Shown piece after piece: positions 1 through 8,228 of a DNA stretch of 38,322 nucleotides. The DNA comes from Lachnospiraceae bacterium (lineage in GTDB: Bacteria; Bacillota; Clostridia; Lachnospirales; Lachnospiraceae). The DNA lies in contig JAILHF010000045.1 in NCBI GenBank assembly GCA_024696005.1, positions 1 to 38,322 on the forward strand, in the 5' to 3' direction. The notes under the pieces are model-generated. The model had not been told where the DNA came from. It saw only the letters and a program-made list of their open reading frames with translations, and searched no databases. The translations under genes were made by a program, and so were the position numbers. Numbering within the stretch: position 1 is the first letter of the stretch; each line of letters opens with the position of its first letter.

Positions 1-183
1 AGGATCGCGGTAGAGGAGCTGAATGTAAGAAGCGGCCCGGGTACCAACTATCCAATCGTAAGGACCGTAAGTGCTCCGAGCGTGTACACCATAGTGGAAG
101 TGAACGGATACTGGGGCAAGCTTAAGAGCGGCGCCGGCTGGATCAACCTGCAGTACACCAATGTATATGTGAAGGAGGGATAA
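1..183 (+). CDS. C-terminus of a phage-type endolysin with SH3b domain (partial)
   Basis: The reading frame is open from the first base to TAA at 181-183, so only the last 60 codons of a longer gene are present. The peptide contains LNVRSGPGTNYPIV followed by a YWGKLKSGAGWINLQY-type end, which is the classic bacterial SH3 (SH3b) cell-wall-binding fold. Such domains sit at the C-terminus of N-acetylmuramoyl-L-alanine amidases and other lysins. The catalytic domain would lie upstream of the window and cannot be seen. The holin-like gene starts 4 bases after the stop, so the pair reads as a lysis cassette. Alternative: a non-phage secreted cell-wall hydrolase. Confidence 0.75.
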   Translation, partial: RIAVEELNVRSGPGTNYPIVRTVSAPSVYTIVEVNGYWGKLKSGAGWINLQYTNVYVKEG

Positions 184-187
184 GAGG

Positions 188-580
188 ATGCAGGATATCA
201 TATACAAGATTATTGTTAGTATCTGTGTGGCGGTACTGCTGCCGTGCCTGGCCTATACCGCCAAGAGTCTGATCGCTTATCTGAAAGCTCAGGCCGATGG
301 TATTAAAAATACCACGCTACGGGAAGCTGTACAGGAAGCCATAGAGCTGGTATGGAAGTCCGTAGTCTATGTTAACCAGACCTATGTGGACAGCCTTAAG
401 AGCTCCGGCAAGTTTGATGAAGAGGCACAGAAGGAAGCCTTCAAGCGTGCCTCAGATGCAGCATACAGTATGATCAATGATGAGCTGCAGAAGACCATAG
501 AGGAGCGTTACGGTAACTTCGGAATGTGGCTTACCACCCAGATCGAGCAGACCGTTAACGAAGCGAAAAAAGCAGACTGA
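188..580 (+). CDS. Phage holin, LLH-type (holin-like small membrane protein)
   Basis: A 130-aa protein with one N-terminal membrane helix (about residues 5-30, IIYKIIVSICVAVLLPCLAYTA) followed by a charged helical tail containing an AIELVWKSVVYVNQTYVDSLK-like stretch. This architecture matches the LLH family of phage holins, which accumulate in the membrane and trigger release or activation of the endolysin. The RBS GGAGGGA at 174-180 lies in the last codons of the preceding lysin gene, 8 bases before ATG 188. A strong terminator follows at 611-640, so this is the last gene of the lysis cassette. No other phage gene follows, which places the end of the prophage or prophage remnant close by. 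Confidence 0.7.
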   Translation: MQDIIYKIIVSICVAVLLPCLAYTAKSLIAYLKAQADGIKNTTLREAVQEAIELVWKSVVYVNQTYVDSLKSSGKFDEEAQKEAFKRASDAAYSMINDELQKTIEERYGNFGMWLTTQIEQTVNEAKKAD

Positions 581-610
581 CACTCTTTCGGGTATGCCTC
601 CATAAGCGGG

Positions 611-640
611 AAGAGCTCCGGGTGATCCGGAGCTCTTTCT
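611..640 (+). terminator. Rho-independent terminator after the lysis cassette
   Basis: An 11-bp perfect stem (611-621 with 627-637, core GAGCTCCGG/CCGGAGCTC), a 5-base loop and a short T-rich tail TTTCT. It closes the lysin-holin unit. Confidence 0.85.
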
Positions 641-667
641 GTCTATCTTTAGAAACTTTAGGGTAAC

Positions 668-696
668 TTTACAGTAACCACTTTATGCTATATAAT
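668..696 (+). promoter_or_regulatory. Strong sigma-A promoter of a non-coding unit
   Basis: The -35 box is TTTACA (668-673), the spacer is exactly 17 bases, and the -10 box is TATAAT (691-696). The predicted transcription start is near 703. No credible ORF follows before the terminator at 797-830. Confidence 0.75.
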
Positions 697-702
697 ATGA
701 CA

Positions 703-830
703 CACGATTGAGGGATAAAGCGATAACCGGCAGGGTATCGGTGGGGAAGAGGTAGATCGGAGCAGTTCGAACTTGACACAGTGACTCCGACTGGGGAAAC
801 CCCTTAAACCGAAAGGTTTAAGGGGTTTTT
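703..830 (+). ncRNA. Candidate structured small RNA or leader RNA (about 125 nt)
   Basis: The transcript predicted from the promoter at 668-696 would run about 125 nt to the terminator at 797-830. It can fold into hairpin A (CGATA 721-725 with TATCG 736-740, inner CC/GG, loop GGCA) and a second stem (TCGGAG 757-762 with CTCCGA 785-790) whose loop holds the 10-base palindrome AGTTCGAACT (764-773). GGGG at 793-796 or 743-746 could pair with CCCC at 800-803 of the terminator, so a switchable terminator is possible. I do not recognise a known class: the c-di-GMP-I signature and the SRP, 6S and tmRNA hallmarks are not seen. It may be an sRNA, or the leader of the broken GGDEF gene starting at 938. 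Confidence 0.45.
797..830 (+). terminator. Very strong intrinsic terminator of the non-coding unit
   Basis: A 14-bp perfect stem (797-810 with 815-828), a GAAA tetraloop (811-814) and a T run at the 3' base (826-830). The left arm partly overlaps a GGGG-AAA-CCCC element that could form an alternative small hairpin. Confidence 0.9.
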
Positions 831-870
831 CATTTCCTTTTTCGTTTTTCTCCGCATTTCATTTTTCGTC

Positions 871-899
871 TTCAAAAAAACGGCTGAAAATGGTATACT
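871..899 (+). promoter_or_regulatory. Promoter of the broken diguanylate cyclase gene
   Basis: TTCAAA (871-876), a 17-base spacer and TATACT (894-899). It lies 38 bases upstream of ATG 938, which has a good RBS AAGGAG at 924-929. The promoter looks functional although the gene is broken. Confidence 0.55.
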
Positions 900-937
900 T
901 TTTCTGTATGGCGCATCACCAATAAGGAGAATTGACC

Positions 938-2376
938 ATGAAGAAAGAGCGCTTTGTTTCATAGAAGCTGAAAATGACCGTGGGCGTCATCCTGATTTGT
1001 TTGTTGACCGGTGTCATTGCCGTAGTTGGGATCAACCGGATCTCGGCCAGCATCGTCGACAAGGAATACAGTGACAGAGCCGAGCGGATCGCGGAAGCGG
1101 TGGCTTATACGCTTGATCCGGAAGAGGTCATGGAACTCAAGGATGCCGTTCTGGAGATCTATGCGGGTGTGGATGAAGTTGTTCCGAGCACCGAATGGGG
1201 ATCGGATGAATGGAATGCGTACCAGGCGAACTACGACCCGATCCGGGAGCTTTCGGTTTTTCAGAAGATCCAGGAGCATCTGCGGGTTTACCATGATATC
1301 TTTAAGGTGGACTGCATCTACATGACGACCTACAAGCTCGACTGAAGCATGCGCTCTACATCGTCGATGGTGCCTATGGAGAAGATGAATGCCCTCCGGG
1401 CTGTGTGGACACGTTTGATGACGGGATCTGGCCGGATGAGGAGCATTCGGTCGTTCCGGCGACCATCACCAACGAGGAAGTATACGGCTGGCTTTGCACG
1501 TCGGCATATCCGGTCTGGAAGGACGGAAAGCTGGCAGGTCATCTTTGTGTCGACATATCGATGGAAGAGGTGAAAGCAAAGGAGCGGAGCTACGTGCTCA
1601 TTACCGCTTTTGCGATGCTTGCGCTGACCGTGATCATGCTCATATTCTCACTGCTTTATGTGGACAGAAGCGTGGTCCGGCCGGTTGTCCTGCTTTCGGA
1701 TACGGCAAAGAATTACTGCTCGGAAAACAACGATGTGGTGCATCACGCGTTTGAGGAGCTGGAGATCAGGACGGACAACGAGATCGGCCAGCTGCTTTCC
1801 TCCATGAAGCAGATGGAGATCGACATGAATGCCAACATCCATGCGCTGATCGACACGAAAGTGGCCCTGAAGGAGTCGCAGGAGCTGGCGACGAAGGATG
1901 CCCTTACCGGAATACGAAACAAACTGGCCTATGACCAGGAGGTTAAGAAGCTGGAAAAGGATCTGTAAGACGGCTTCAACGATTTCGGACTGGCGATGGT
2001 GGATCTGAATTTCCTGAAGAAAACGAATGACACCTACGGGCACGAAAAAGGCAACATCTCCATCAGAAGGCTTTGCATGCTGGTATGCGAAGTGTTTGAG
2101 CATTCGCCGGTATTCAGGATCGGCGGCGATGAGTTCATCGTGGTGCTGAAAAACAGGGACTATCGCAATGTGGACAATCTGATCGCGGACTTTTACCGGC
2201 ATCTGGATGAGGCGCAGAACGACGATACGCTGAAGCCCTGGGAGCAGATCTCGGCTGCCATAGGCTATGCCAAATTCGACAAGACCGTGGACAAAACGGT
2301 CGATGACGTATTCAAGAAAGCGGATAAGGCCATGTACGATCGCAAAGTGGCCATGAAGGCAGAGCGGAAAGACTGA
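938..2376 (+). pseudogene. Broken membrane diguanylate cyclase (sensor-HAMP-GGDEF)
   Basis: Joined across its lesions, this would be a roughly 480-aa protein: an N-terminal membrane helix (KMTVGVILICLLTGVIAVVGI), an extracytoplasmic Cache-like sensor region, a second helix (ITAFAMLALTVIMLIFSLLYV), a HAMP-like linker and a C-terminal GGDEF domain with RIGGDEF and NDTYGHEKGN. Three lesions are visible. TAG at 962-964 is codon 9. A one-base loss near 1343-1345 ends one frame in TGA, and the protein resumes in the next frame as KHALYIVDG. TAA at 1966-1968 falls inside the GGDEF domain just before DGFNDFGLAMVDLNF. The Asp expected in GHxxGD reads Asn. Promoter and RBS are intact, so decay looks recent. 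Sequencing error is the main alternative. Confidence 0.85.
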
Positions 2377-2407
2377 GAAACGACCGCCCGTACAGTTGAG
2401 GAGTGTC

Positions 2408-3364
2408 ATGAAAAAGAAAATGATCGGGGTGCTGCTTGCGGTGGTTTTTTCGGCGGCAGTGCTCACGGCCTGTGACGGAAAGCAGCAGTCCTCGGGGAGG
2501 CAGACCTATTCCCCGACGCAGGCAGCGGAAAACGGAAACGGGTCGGAGAACAACGGAGGCGGGGACGCAAGCCCGACACCCGAGGCAAGCCCCGCTCCGG
2601 CAGATGCGACCGTTGTTGTTTCGGATGTGGAGGAACTGCTTGCCGCGATCGGGCCGGGGGCCAGGATAATCCTTGAGCCCGGGACCTATAACCTGAGTGA
2701 ATATCTTCAGGAAAAATGGGACGAGCAGGGCACGGCCTGGAACCGGAACAACGGCAACTCTTATGTCTGGATGGAAGAGGTCTTTGACGGCGTGGAGCTC
2801 CACATCGAAGGCGTGGACGGGCTCTCCCTGATCGGACGGTCCCAGAACCGCGAGGAGACGGTGATCCTGACGGATCCCCGCTATGCAAACGTCATCTCGT
2901 TTCACGAGAGTGAAAATCTGCTCCTTTCCAATCTGACCATGGGACATACCATGACGGGGTATTGCGTGGGAGACGTACTGAACTTTCAGCGCTGTTGTGA
3001 TGTGCGCCTGGTCAACATGGACCTGTACGGCTGCGGGGTATACGGGATCTCGGCCGACGGCGGCGGAACCGGGGCTTCGGGGAATTTTCATGTATACGAC
3101 AGCACGATCCGGGATTGCTCGGGCGGGCCGCTGGATATCGCGAACAACGATCTCGGGGACTGGTTCTTTTTCCGCTGCGAGCTGAGCGGCTCGGAAAGCG
3201 GCGGATATTTTTACAAACTGGAGAATGCGAAGCTGCGCTTTTATGATTGTGTCTTCGGAGACAAGGAGACGGAGAATTTCTACTTCCGCGAGGATACCGA
3301 GACGGAAAACTGCGAGTGGGGCGGCATCATGAACCTGCCGGATTATTCCGGTTATGAGGAATAA
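2408..3364 (+). CDS. Secreted lipoprotein with right-handed beta-helix-like domain
   Basis: About 318 aa from ATG 2408, chosen over an upstream TTG because GAGGAG at 2398-2403 is correctly spaced. A lipoprotein signal ends in the lipobox LTAC, so Cys19 or nearby is the lipidated residue. A Ser/Gly/Pro/Ala-rich linker (about 24-70) leads to a region opening with VEELLAAIGPGARIILEPGTYNL, the usual start of pectate-lyase-like parallel beta-helices (glycan or mineral-surface binding, or lyase). Repeated short strands such as NLLLSNLTMGHT, DVRLVNMDLYGCGVYGI and KLRFYDCVFG fit helix turns. No catalytic residues can be assigned. It follows the broken GGDEF gene by 31 bases without a terminator and probably shared its transcript. 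Confidence 0.7.
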   Translation: MKKKMIGVLLAVVFSAAVLTACDGKQQSSGRQTYSPTQAAENGNGSENNGGGDASPTPEASPAPADATVVVSDVEELLAAIGPGARIILEPGTYNLSEYLQEKWDEQGTAWNRNNGNSYVWMEEVFDGVELHIEGVDGLSLIGRSQNREETVILTDPRYANVISFHESENLLLSNLTMGHTMTGYCVGDVLNFQRCCDVRLVNMDLYGCGVYGISADGGGTGASGNFHVYDSTIRDCSGGPLDIANNDLGDWFFFRCELSGSESGGYFYKLENAKLRFYDCVFGDKETENFYFREDTETENCEWGGIMNLPDYSGYEE

Positions 3365-3376
3365 GGAATAAGGAAC

Positions 3377-3404
3377 GCCCGGGCTGTTTGGCCCGGGCTT
3401 TTTT
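3377..3404 (+). terminator. Intrinsic terminator after the beta-helix lipoprotein
   Basis: A GCCCGGGC stem (3377-3384 with 3391-3398), a 6-base loop, then TTTTTT (3399-3404). Confidence 0.9.
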
Positions 3405-3410
3405 GTTTCC

Positions 3411-3439
3411 TTGAAAGGGAGACGGAAAAAGGGTATAAT
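3411..3439 (+). promoter_or_regulatory. Promoter of the large LRR/peptidase-like surface protein
   Basis: TTGAAA (3411-3416), a 17-base spacer and TATAAT (3434-3439). The roughly 50-nt leader contains a short hairpin (GAGGGA 3461-3466 with TCCCTC 3470-3475) and ends in the RBS AAAGGAGAG ahead of ATG 3499. Confidence 0.8.
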
Positions 3440-3498
3440 ATACGGGATTTTATTGGAGATGAGGGAGCATCCCTCCCCGATCAGGAAAGGAGAGATCC

Positions 3499-6400
3499 AT
3501 GAAAGCAGGAAGCTTAAAGAGAGCTCTGGCGATGTTCATGAGCTTGGTGATGCTGGGTACGGAAACCCTGCCGGCACTTGCCGCGGAACCGGTGACATCC
3601 GGAGCGGAAACGGAAGCGGAAACGGAAGTGCCCGACATCGAATACGCGTCGATACCGTGTGGCTCGCTGGGCGGCGACGTATACGGCTATCTTTATGAAG
3701 AGGGGGACGTGGTTTCCCTGTGTGTGAATGATGAAGCGCCGGATAATCCCGCCGGAAAAACCGTGTCCGTAAAGATCGGGGAAGCGGAAGAAATCGGTGA
3801 TTATAAAGACAAGATTACGGATATCTATTTTCTCGGTCACATCAGTACCCTGGAAGATGAAGTCTTTTCCGGCATGAAGTCCTTAAAGAACGTGAAGATC
3901 GGCGGCGAGATCACGTCCATCGGAAATTACGTGTTCAAGGGATGCACGGCCCTGGAGGAACTGACGTTTGAAAAGGGGACAGGTGAGCTTGCCATCGGCT
4001 ACGGAGCTTTTTCGGGCTGCACGAAACTGAACAATGTGACCCTGCCGGCCAGAGTTGCCGAAACGCTCGGTGCCGACATCGACGGCTGGTCGATCTTTTC
4101 GGGTTGTACCGGTCTCGGGACTGCCGGCCTGGAGGAAGGGGCCCTGTATGTTCCAAAATACGCGTTCAAGGATGCGGAATCACTTGTTTCCGTCACGATC
4201 CCGTCCAGCGTGACGCGGATCCTGCCCCAGGCTTTCAGCGGATGCAAAGCACTGAGCAGCGTGACGCTTCCCGCCAAGCTTCAGGAGATCGGCGAGTATG
4301 CGTTCATGGGCTGCGGCATCGAAAGCCTTAGCGTGCCCGGCAATGTCACGAGCATAGACAGGCAGGCCTTTGACGGCAACAAATCGCTGACCACCCTCGT
4401 GTTTGAAGAAGGAACTAAGGAGCTGGTCATCGGGCTTTCGGCTTTCAGTGGTTGTGTGAGACTGGATAATGTGACGATCCCTGCCCGGATCTCCGAGACG
4501 GTCGGGGCAGATACCCATCCTGCTTTCGGCGGCTGTTCGTCCCTGACTACGGCGGTGATCGAAGATGGGGCGCCGTATGTGCCCAGATGCGTCTTTTACG
4601 GAGTGGAGTCGCTCCAGAACGTTACCATCCCGTCCGGTGTGGCGAAGATCGGCAACTACGCCTTCTCGGGCTGCAGCTCTCTGGAGGCGATCAGTCTTCC
4701 GGCAGGGCTCTTGCAGATCGGGGACTATGCGTTCAAGGGAACTTCCCTTCAGGAAGTGGCGATCCCGGGAAGCGTTACGAGCATCGGGAGAGAAGCCTTC
4801 GAGAACATTAAGACGTTAAAGAACGTTCGCTTTGAAAAGGGCAAGGGACAGCTGGATGTTGATGTCCTGGCATTTGCAAACTGCGTGAAATTAAATGATG
4901 TGACCCTTCCGGCCAGGATGGCGGACAGCATCGGTAACTATTATTATCCTGTTTTTTCCGGCTGCACGGCGCTTGTTTCGGCCGGGATCGAAGAGGGAGC
5001 AACCATGGTGCCCGGCAGCGCGTTTGCAAAGGTCGCGGCCCTGCAGACGGTCAAGCTTCCGGCATCGCTTGAGAAAGTAGGGGCTTCGGCGTTTGCGGAA
5101 TGCACCGGCCTCAGCAAGGTAAGCTACGCCGGCACGAAGAGCAAGGAGGAGATCAAGGCGGCCAGCGGCGAGAATAACGAAGCGCTCTGGGAAGCCGACT
5201 GGGAGATCGCGGAACCCGAGCCGGAGCCGTCGCCGGTCAGCAGCTACAGCTACACCTTCTATAACGATTTCGGAGCCGATGGTCTGGGTTATAGTGAGGA
5301 TTTGAATTACCATATCCCGGTGGAGCGCTATACGGCTCTCTTCGGGAACAAGGGAACGAACATTTTTGCCGTCTTTGATGACGCCTGGGGCGGCAGCTGT
5401 TATGGCCTGTCCTCGACCAGTGCGCTGTTTAACGAAAAGAATAACGGTGTTAATGCGAGCGACTATCAGGCGGGAGCGGAGAGCGTATCCCAGCTGAACC
5501 TGAGCAAGGTCGTGGACTATGACGCATCCGATGACACGCCGGCGGAGCTTAAGACCGACCTGCGCAAGTTTATCGAGGCCATGCAGATTTCCCAGTGTGA
5601 TGATCGCGTGCAGTACTGCATTTCGCTGGACAGCGATCCGGAGGAGATCATCCGCTGCATGGAAGAAGACGGCAGACCGTTGATCATTGGGCTCTTCGGA
5701 GAAGTTGACGGGCAGCCGGCCGGCCATGCGGTGCTGGCTTATGATCTGAAGAAGACGACTGCCGTCCCGGGCTATCGTCTGTACATCTACGACAGCAACT
5801 GGCCGGGGCAGGTACGTTTCATCACCATTGAAGAACGTGAATTTGCAACCGCTGACGGTGAGCCGGCGTATAAGTACTATAACTGGCGCTATGATCTGAT
5901 GGAGGCAGGCACGGAAAACTCGATCGAATGGAGCAGCAATGGCGGTGCCATCAGTTATGTGCCCTACGATGTATACAGCGCCGTCTGGTTTGACGGCGGC
6001 GATTATGACGAAGAGGAATGGGCAAAGAAGCTCATGGGCAGCGGGGAATGGACCGACCTGGACGAGTTCATCTTCACGAATTTCTATGACTGGGATGAGC
6101 ATGCGGCATCGCTTCCGAATCCGGACAGGGATCTGACGGCCGAAGAGGAAGCGGAGCTCCGCGCTTACATGAACGGGGAAACGGACGCGATCAGTACCGA
6201 ACTGCAGTGGCGCTGCAAGTCTTATTGCAGATGGCGCTGCAAGGGCCGCCTGAACTGGCGCTGCAAGGGACGGCTCAACTGGCGCTGCAAGATGAACTGC
6301 ATACCGATCCGCGTGAAGTCGTCGGACTACAAGCTGACGGACAGTGAAAACAAAGAACTGTTGAGTGTCACCGACGGAAAGATTGCAAGCAGCACTGAGA

Positions 6401-8133
6401 ACGCCTTTGCAGGAACCGGGATGGGCTTCATTGCCGGCAGAACTTATGCGGGCAGGAATGTGGAAACCGTTTATGCCCCTGCCGGGGAGCGCAATCTGAG
6501 CCTGACGAAGGCATCGGCTTCGGGCCTTGACTTTGTGGCTGCGGACGGGGAACTCCTGATGGAAGTGAAAACGGATGCGAGGAAGGCAGCTTTCGATCTG
6601 GAGGAGGATAAGAATCTCTATTATGTAAGACTTGATCTTGCATCGGGCCAGAAACTCGACCTTGCGTTCACGGATGTGGATGTGAACGGCAGGGAGAGAA
6701 AGATCACGATCTCCGGAAACGGCTTCGGAAAGGAAGCGGTGGTCTCCGTATCCGGAAACGGGGTGGATGTGGAAAACCTGGAGGATCCGACGCTCAGCAT
6801 TGACGGCACGCCCGCCACGCTTGAGGATCTGGAAGAACTGTTTGAGAGAAAGACGATCAAAGAAACGCTGGTGCCCGGGATCGAGCTCACGGACATGTGG
6901 CAGAGCTATGATTATACCGGTGCAAAGATCAAGCCCGACCTGAAGGTGGTTGACTACCGGGGCGGCGAAGCGTACGTTCTTGCGGAGGGCGTGGATTACA
7001 GCGTCGCTTACGGAACGAACAAAGAGGGTACCGGAACCGTTCAGATCAAAGGAAAAGGAAATTATGCGGGCAAGAGTAAGCTGGTAAGCTTTGACATCAT
7101 AAAGCCTGCGGTGAGCGAGAACGAGGTCGCCGATCTGAGCGGCGCAAAGATCGGAACGATTAGCCCCCTGACCTTCAACGGAAAAGAGCAGCAGCCCGCG
7201 ACGATCGTTCTGAAGCTCAAGGGGGAAAAGAGCGGAACGAGCTACAGCTGGAATGAAGCAAGCGGAAGATATGAGAAGGACGGTGTGGCGATCCCTGCGG
7301 CGGTCACGTTCAGCAACAACATGAGAAAGGGAAGCGCGACCATTGCCCTGACCGGAAAGAACGGGAAGGTGATCCGCCGGAACTTCAAGATCATGGCGGC
7401 AGATATCGATTCCGTCAGCGCCGACAGCATCTTGCCTGTCGGATGGGCAGTGAAGCCCGAAGAAGTGAAAGTCGAGTTCCGTCTCGGGGACAGCTATGTG
7501 CTCACGGCCGGTCAGGATTATAAGATCAAGTACTCGGTCAATGAAAAGGACGGGAAGATCACCCTGAGCGGCAAGGGCAACTTCAAGGGCACGAAAACGC
7601 TGAGCTATGCTGTGGCGCCCCTGGGCATCATCAGTGATCATATCATCGTGGATGCCGTGAACGGAAAGGCCGGAAAGGTAAAGGTTATGGTTGTGGACGA
7701 TGCCGGAAATGCGATGAATAAGAAATTTTACAGCTATAAGCTCCTGCGGGAGGACGGGACCGAGCTCAAGGCCGGAGACATGCTGAAGGACGAAACGATC
7801 CGGGTGATTGTTACGGGCACGGAAAAGAGCAAAGGCATGGTCGATTTCGGCAGCGGCGTGACGGCAACGGTAAATGTCAGGGGAACATCGCTCGCGAAGA
7901 ATATCAAAGCCGCCGGGGCATCCGTGGACTATCTTGGAAGGCCGATTAAGGCAGAGGATCTCGGAGCGGCACTGTTTAAGGGCGATCCGGTCTACGGAGT
8001 CGATTACCGGGTAGTGGGCTTCAAAAACAATGCGAAGAAAGGGACCATGACCGTGGTCCTGAGCTCGATGGGCGATTTCTACAGCGGAACCGCAACCGTA
8101 AAGATCAAGATCAAAGCCAAGAGCCTGAACTGA
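3499..8133 (+). CDS. Secreted BspA-like LRR protein with papain-like cysteine peptidase-like domain and WRCK repeats
   Basis: A 1544-aa exported protein. Residues 1-29 form a signal peptide ending ALAAE. Residues about 100-565 hold BspA/LRR_5 repeats with the FxxCxxLxxVxLPxxxxxIGxxAF pattern, common in adhesins. Residues about 595-800 resemble a papain-fold cysteine peptidase: WGGSCYG with Cys634, GHAVLAY with His743, and YDSNW with Asp765/Asn767 as third-residue candidates. Residues 904-934 hold a Cys-rich basic repeat (WRCK x4). The C-terminal third has several copies of a module with the pattern DYxVxYxxNxxxGTxxxxGxGNYxG, typical of Lachnospiraceae surface proteins. There is no LPXTG motif and no C-terminal membrane helix, so it may be secreted or held non-covalently. 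Substrate unknown. It has its own promoter and terminator. Confidence 0.75.
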   Translation: MKAGSLKRALAMFMSLVMLGTETLPALAAEPVTSGAETEAETEVPDIEYASIPCGSLGGDVYGYLYEEGDVVSLCVNDEAPDNPAGKTVSVKIGEAEEIGDYKDKITDIYFLGHISTLEDEVFSGMKSLKNVKIGGEITSIGNYVFKGCTALEELTFEKGTGELAIGYGAFSGCTKLNNVTLPARVAETLGADIDGWSIFSGCTGLGTAGLEEGALYVPKYAFKDAESLVSVTIPSSVTRILPQAFSGCKALSSVTLPAKLQEIGEYAFMGCGIESLSVPGNVTSIDRQAFDGNKSLTTLVFEEGTKELVIGLSAFSGCVRLDNVTIPARISETVGADTHPAFGGCSSLTTAVIEDGAPYVPRCVFYGVESLQNVTIPSGVAKIGNYAFSGCSSLEAISLPAGLLQIGDYAFKGTSLQEVAIPGSVTSIGREAFENIKTLKNVRFEKGKGQLDVDVLAFANCVKLNDVTLPARMADSIGNYYYPVFSGCTALVSAGIEEGATMVPGSAFAKVAALQTVKLPASLEKVGASAFAECTGLSKVSYAGTKSKEEIKAASGENNEALWEADWEIAEPEPEPSPVSSYSYTFYNDFGADGLGYSEDLNYHIPVERYTALFGNKGTNIFAVFDDAWGGSCYGLSSTSALFNEKNNGVNASDYQAGAESVSQLNLSKVVDYDASDDTPAELKTDLRKFIEAMQISQCDDRVQYCISLDSDPEEIIRCMEEDGRPLIIGLFGEVDGQPAGHAVLAYDLKKTTAVPGYRLYIYDSNWPGQVRFITIEEREFATADGEPAYKYYNWRYDLMEAGTENSIEWSSNGGAISYVPYDVYSAVWFDGGDYDEEEWAKKLMGSGEWTDLDEFIFTNFYDWDEHAASLPNPDRDLTAEEEAELRAYMNGETDAISTELQWRCKSYCRWRCKGRLNWRCKGRLNWRCKMNCIPIRVKSSDYKLTDSENKELLSVTDGKIASSTENAFAGTGMGFIAGRTYAGRNVETVYAPAGERNLSLTKASASGLDFVAADGELLMEVKTDARKAAFDLEEDKNLYYVRLDLASGQKLDLAFTDVDVNGRERKITISGNGFGKEAVVSVSGNGVDVENLEDPTLSIDGTPATLEDLEELFERKTIKETLVPGIELTDMWQSYDYTGAKIKPDLKVVDYRGGEAYVLAEGVDYSVAYGTNKEGTGTVQIKGKGNYAGKSKLVSFDIIKPAVSENEVADLSGAKIGTISPLTFNGKEQQPATIVLKLKGEKSGTSYSWNEASGRYEKDGVAIPAAVTFSNNMRKGSATIALTGKNGKVIRRNFKIMAADIDSVSADSILPVGWAVKPEEVKVEFRLGDSYVLTAGQDYKIKYSVNEKDGKITLSGKGNFKGTKTLSYAVAPLGIISDHIIVDAVNGKAGKVKVMVVDDAGNAMNKKFYSYKLLREDGTELKAGDMLKDETIRVIVTGTEKSKGMVDFGSGVTATVNVRGTSLAKNIKAAGASVDYLGRPIKAEDLGAALFKGDPVYGVDYRVVGFKNNAKKGTMTVVLSSMGDFYSGTATVKIKIKAKSLN
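6208..6303 (+). repeat. 24-bp tandem repeat encoding WRCK-x4 (four units)
   Basis: TGGCGCTGCAAG recurs at 6208, 6232, 6256 and 6280, an exact 24-base period. The encoded units are WRCKSYCR, WRCKGRLN, WRCKGRLN and WRCKMNCI. Units two and three differ only at synonymous positions. The block carries six cysteines and many Arg/Lys residues inside an otherwise acidic, Cys-poor protein. Confidence 0.9.
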
Positions 8134-8163
8134 GCAGGCAAAAAGCTATCATGTACTGAAAAA

Positions 8164-8192
8164 GCCCCGGGCCATGCCCGGGGCGGTTTTTT
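8164..8192. terminator. Bidirectional terminator between convergent genes
   Basis: A 9-bp stem GCCCCGGGC/GCCCGGGGC (8164-8172 with 8176-8184), a 3-base loop, and T6 at 8187-8192 on the plus strand. On the minus strand the stem is followed by CTTTTTC, so it can also end the HD-GYP transcript. Confidence 0.85.
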
Positions 8193-8228
8193 GTTCGGTA
8201 TCGGGTTCATCCTTTGGGAAGGCGTGGA

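Noticed and set aside
755-790. tRNA or tmRNA T-arm suggested by TTCGAAC
   Set aside because: The flanking bases do not form a 5-bp T stem and no acceptor or anticodon arm fits.
703-830. c-di-GMP riboswitch in front of the GGDEF gene
   Set aside because: The conserved GEMM-I sequence blocks and the type II signature are not found. Only the general leader-plus-terminator arrangement is similar.
938-2376. Stop-codon readthrough or programmed frameshifting in the diguanylate cyclase gene
   Set aside because: Three lesions using all three stop codons, without slippery or stimulatory elements, fit decay (or sequencing error) better than recoding.
6208-6303. Short CRISPR-like array
   Set aside because: The 24-base units are contiguous, in frame and coding, without spacers.
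4891-7641. 916-aa open frame on the minus strand
   Set aside because: It lies wholly opposite the LRR/peptidase-like gene, has no RBS or recognisable domain, and the plus-strand protein is clearly real. It is a codon-bias shadow.
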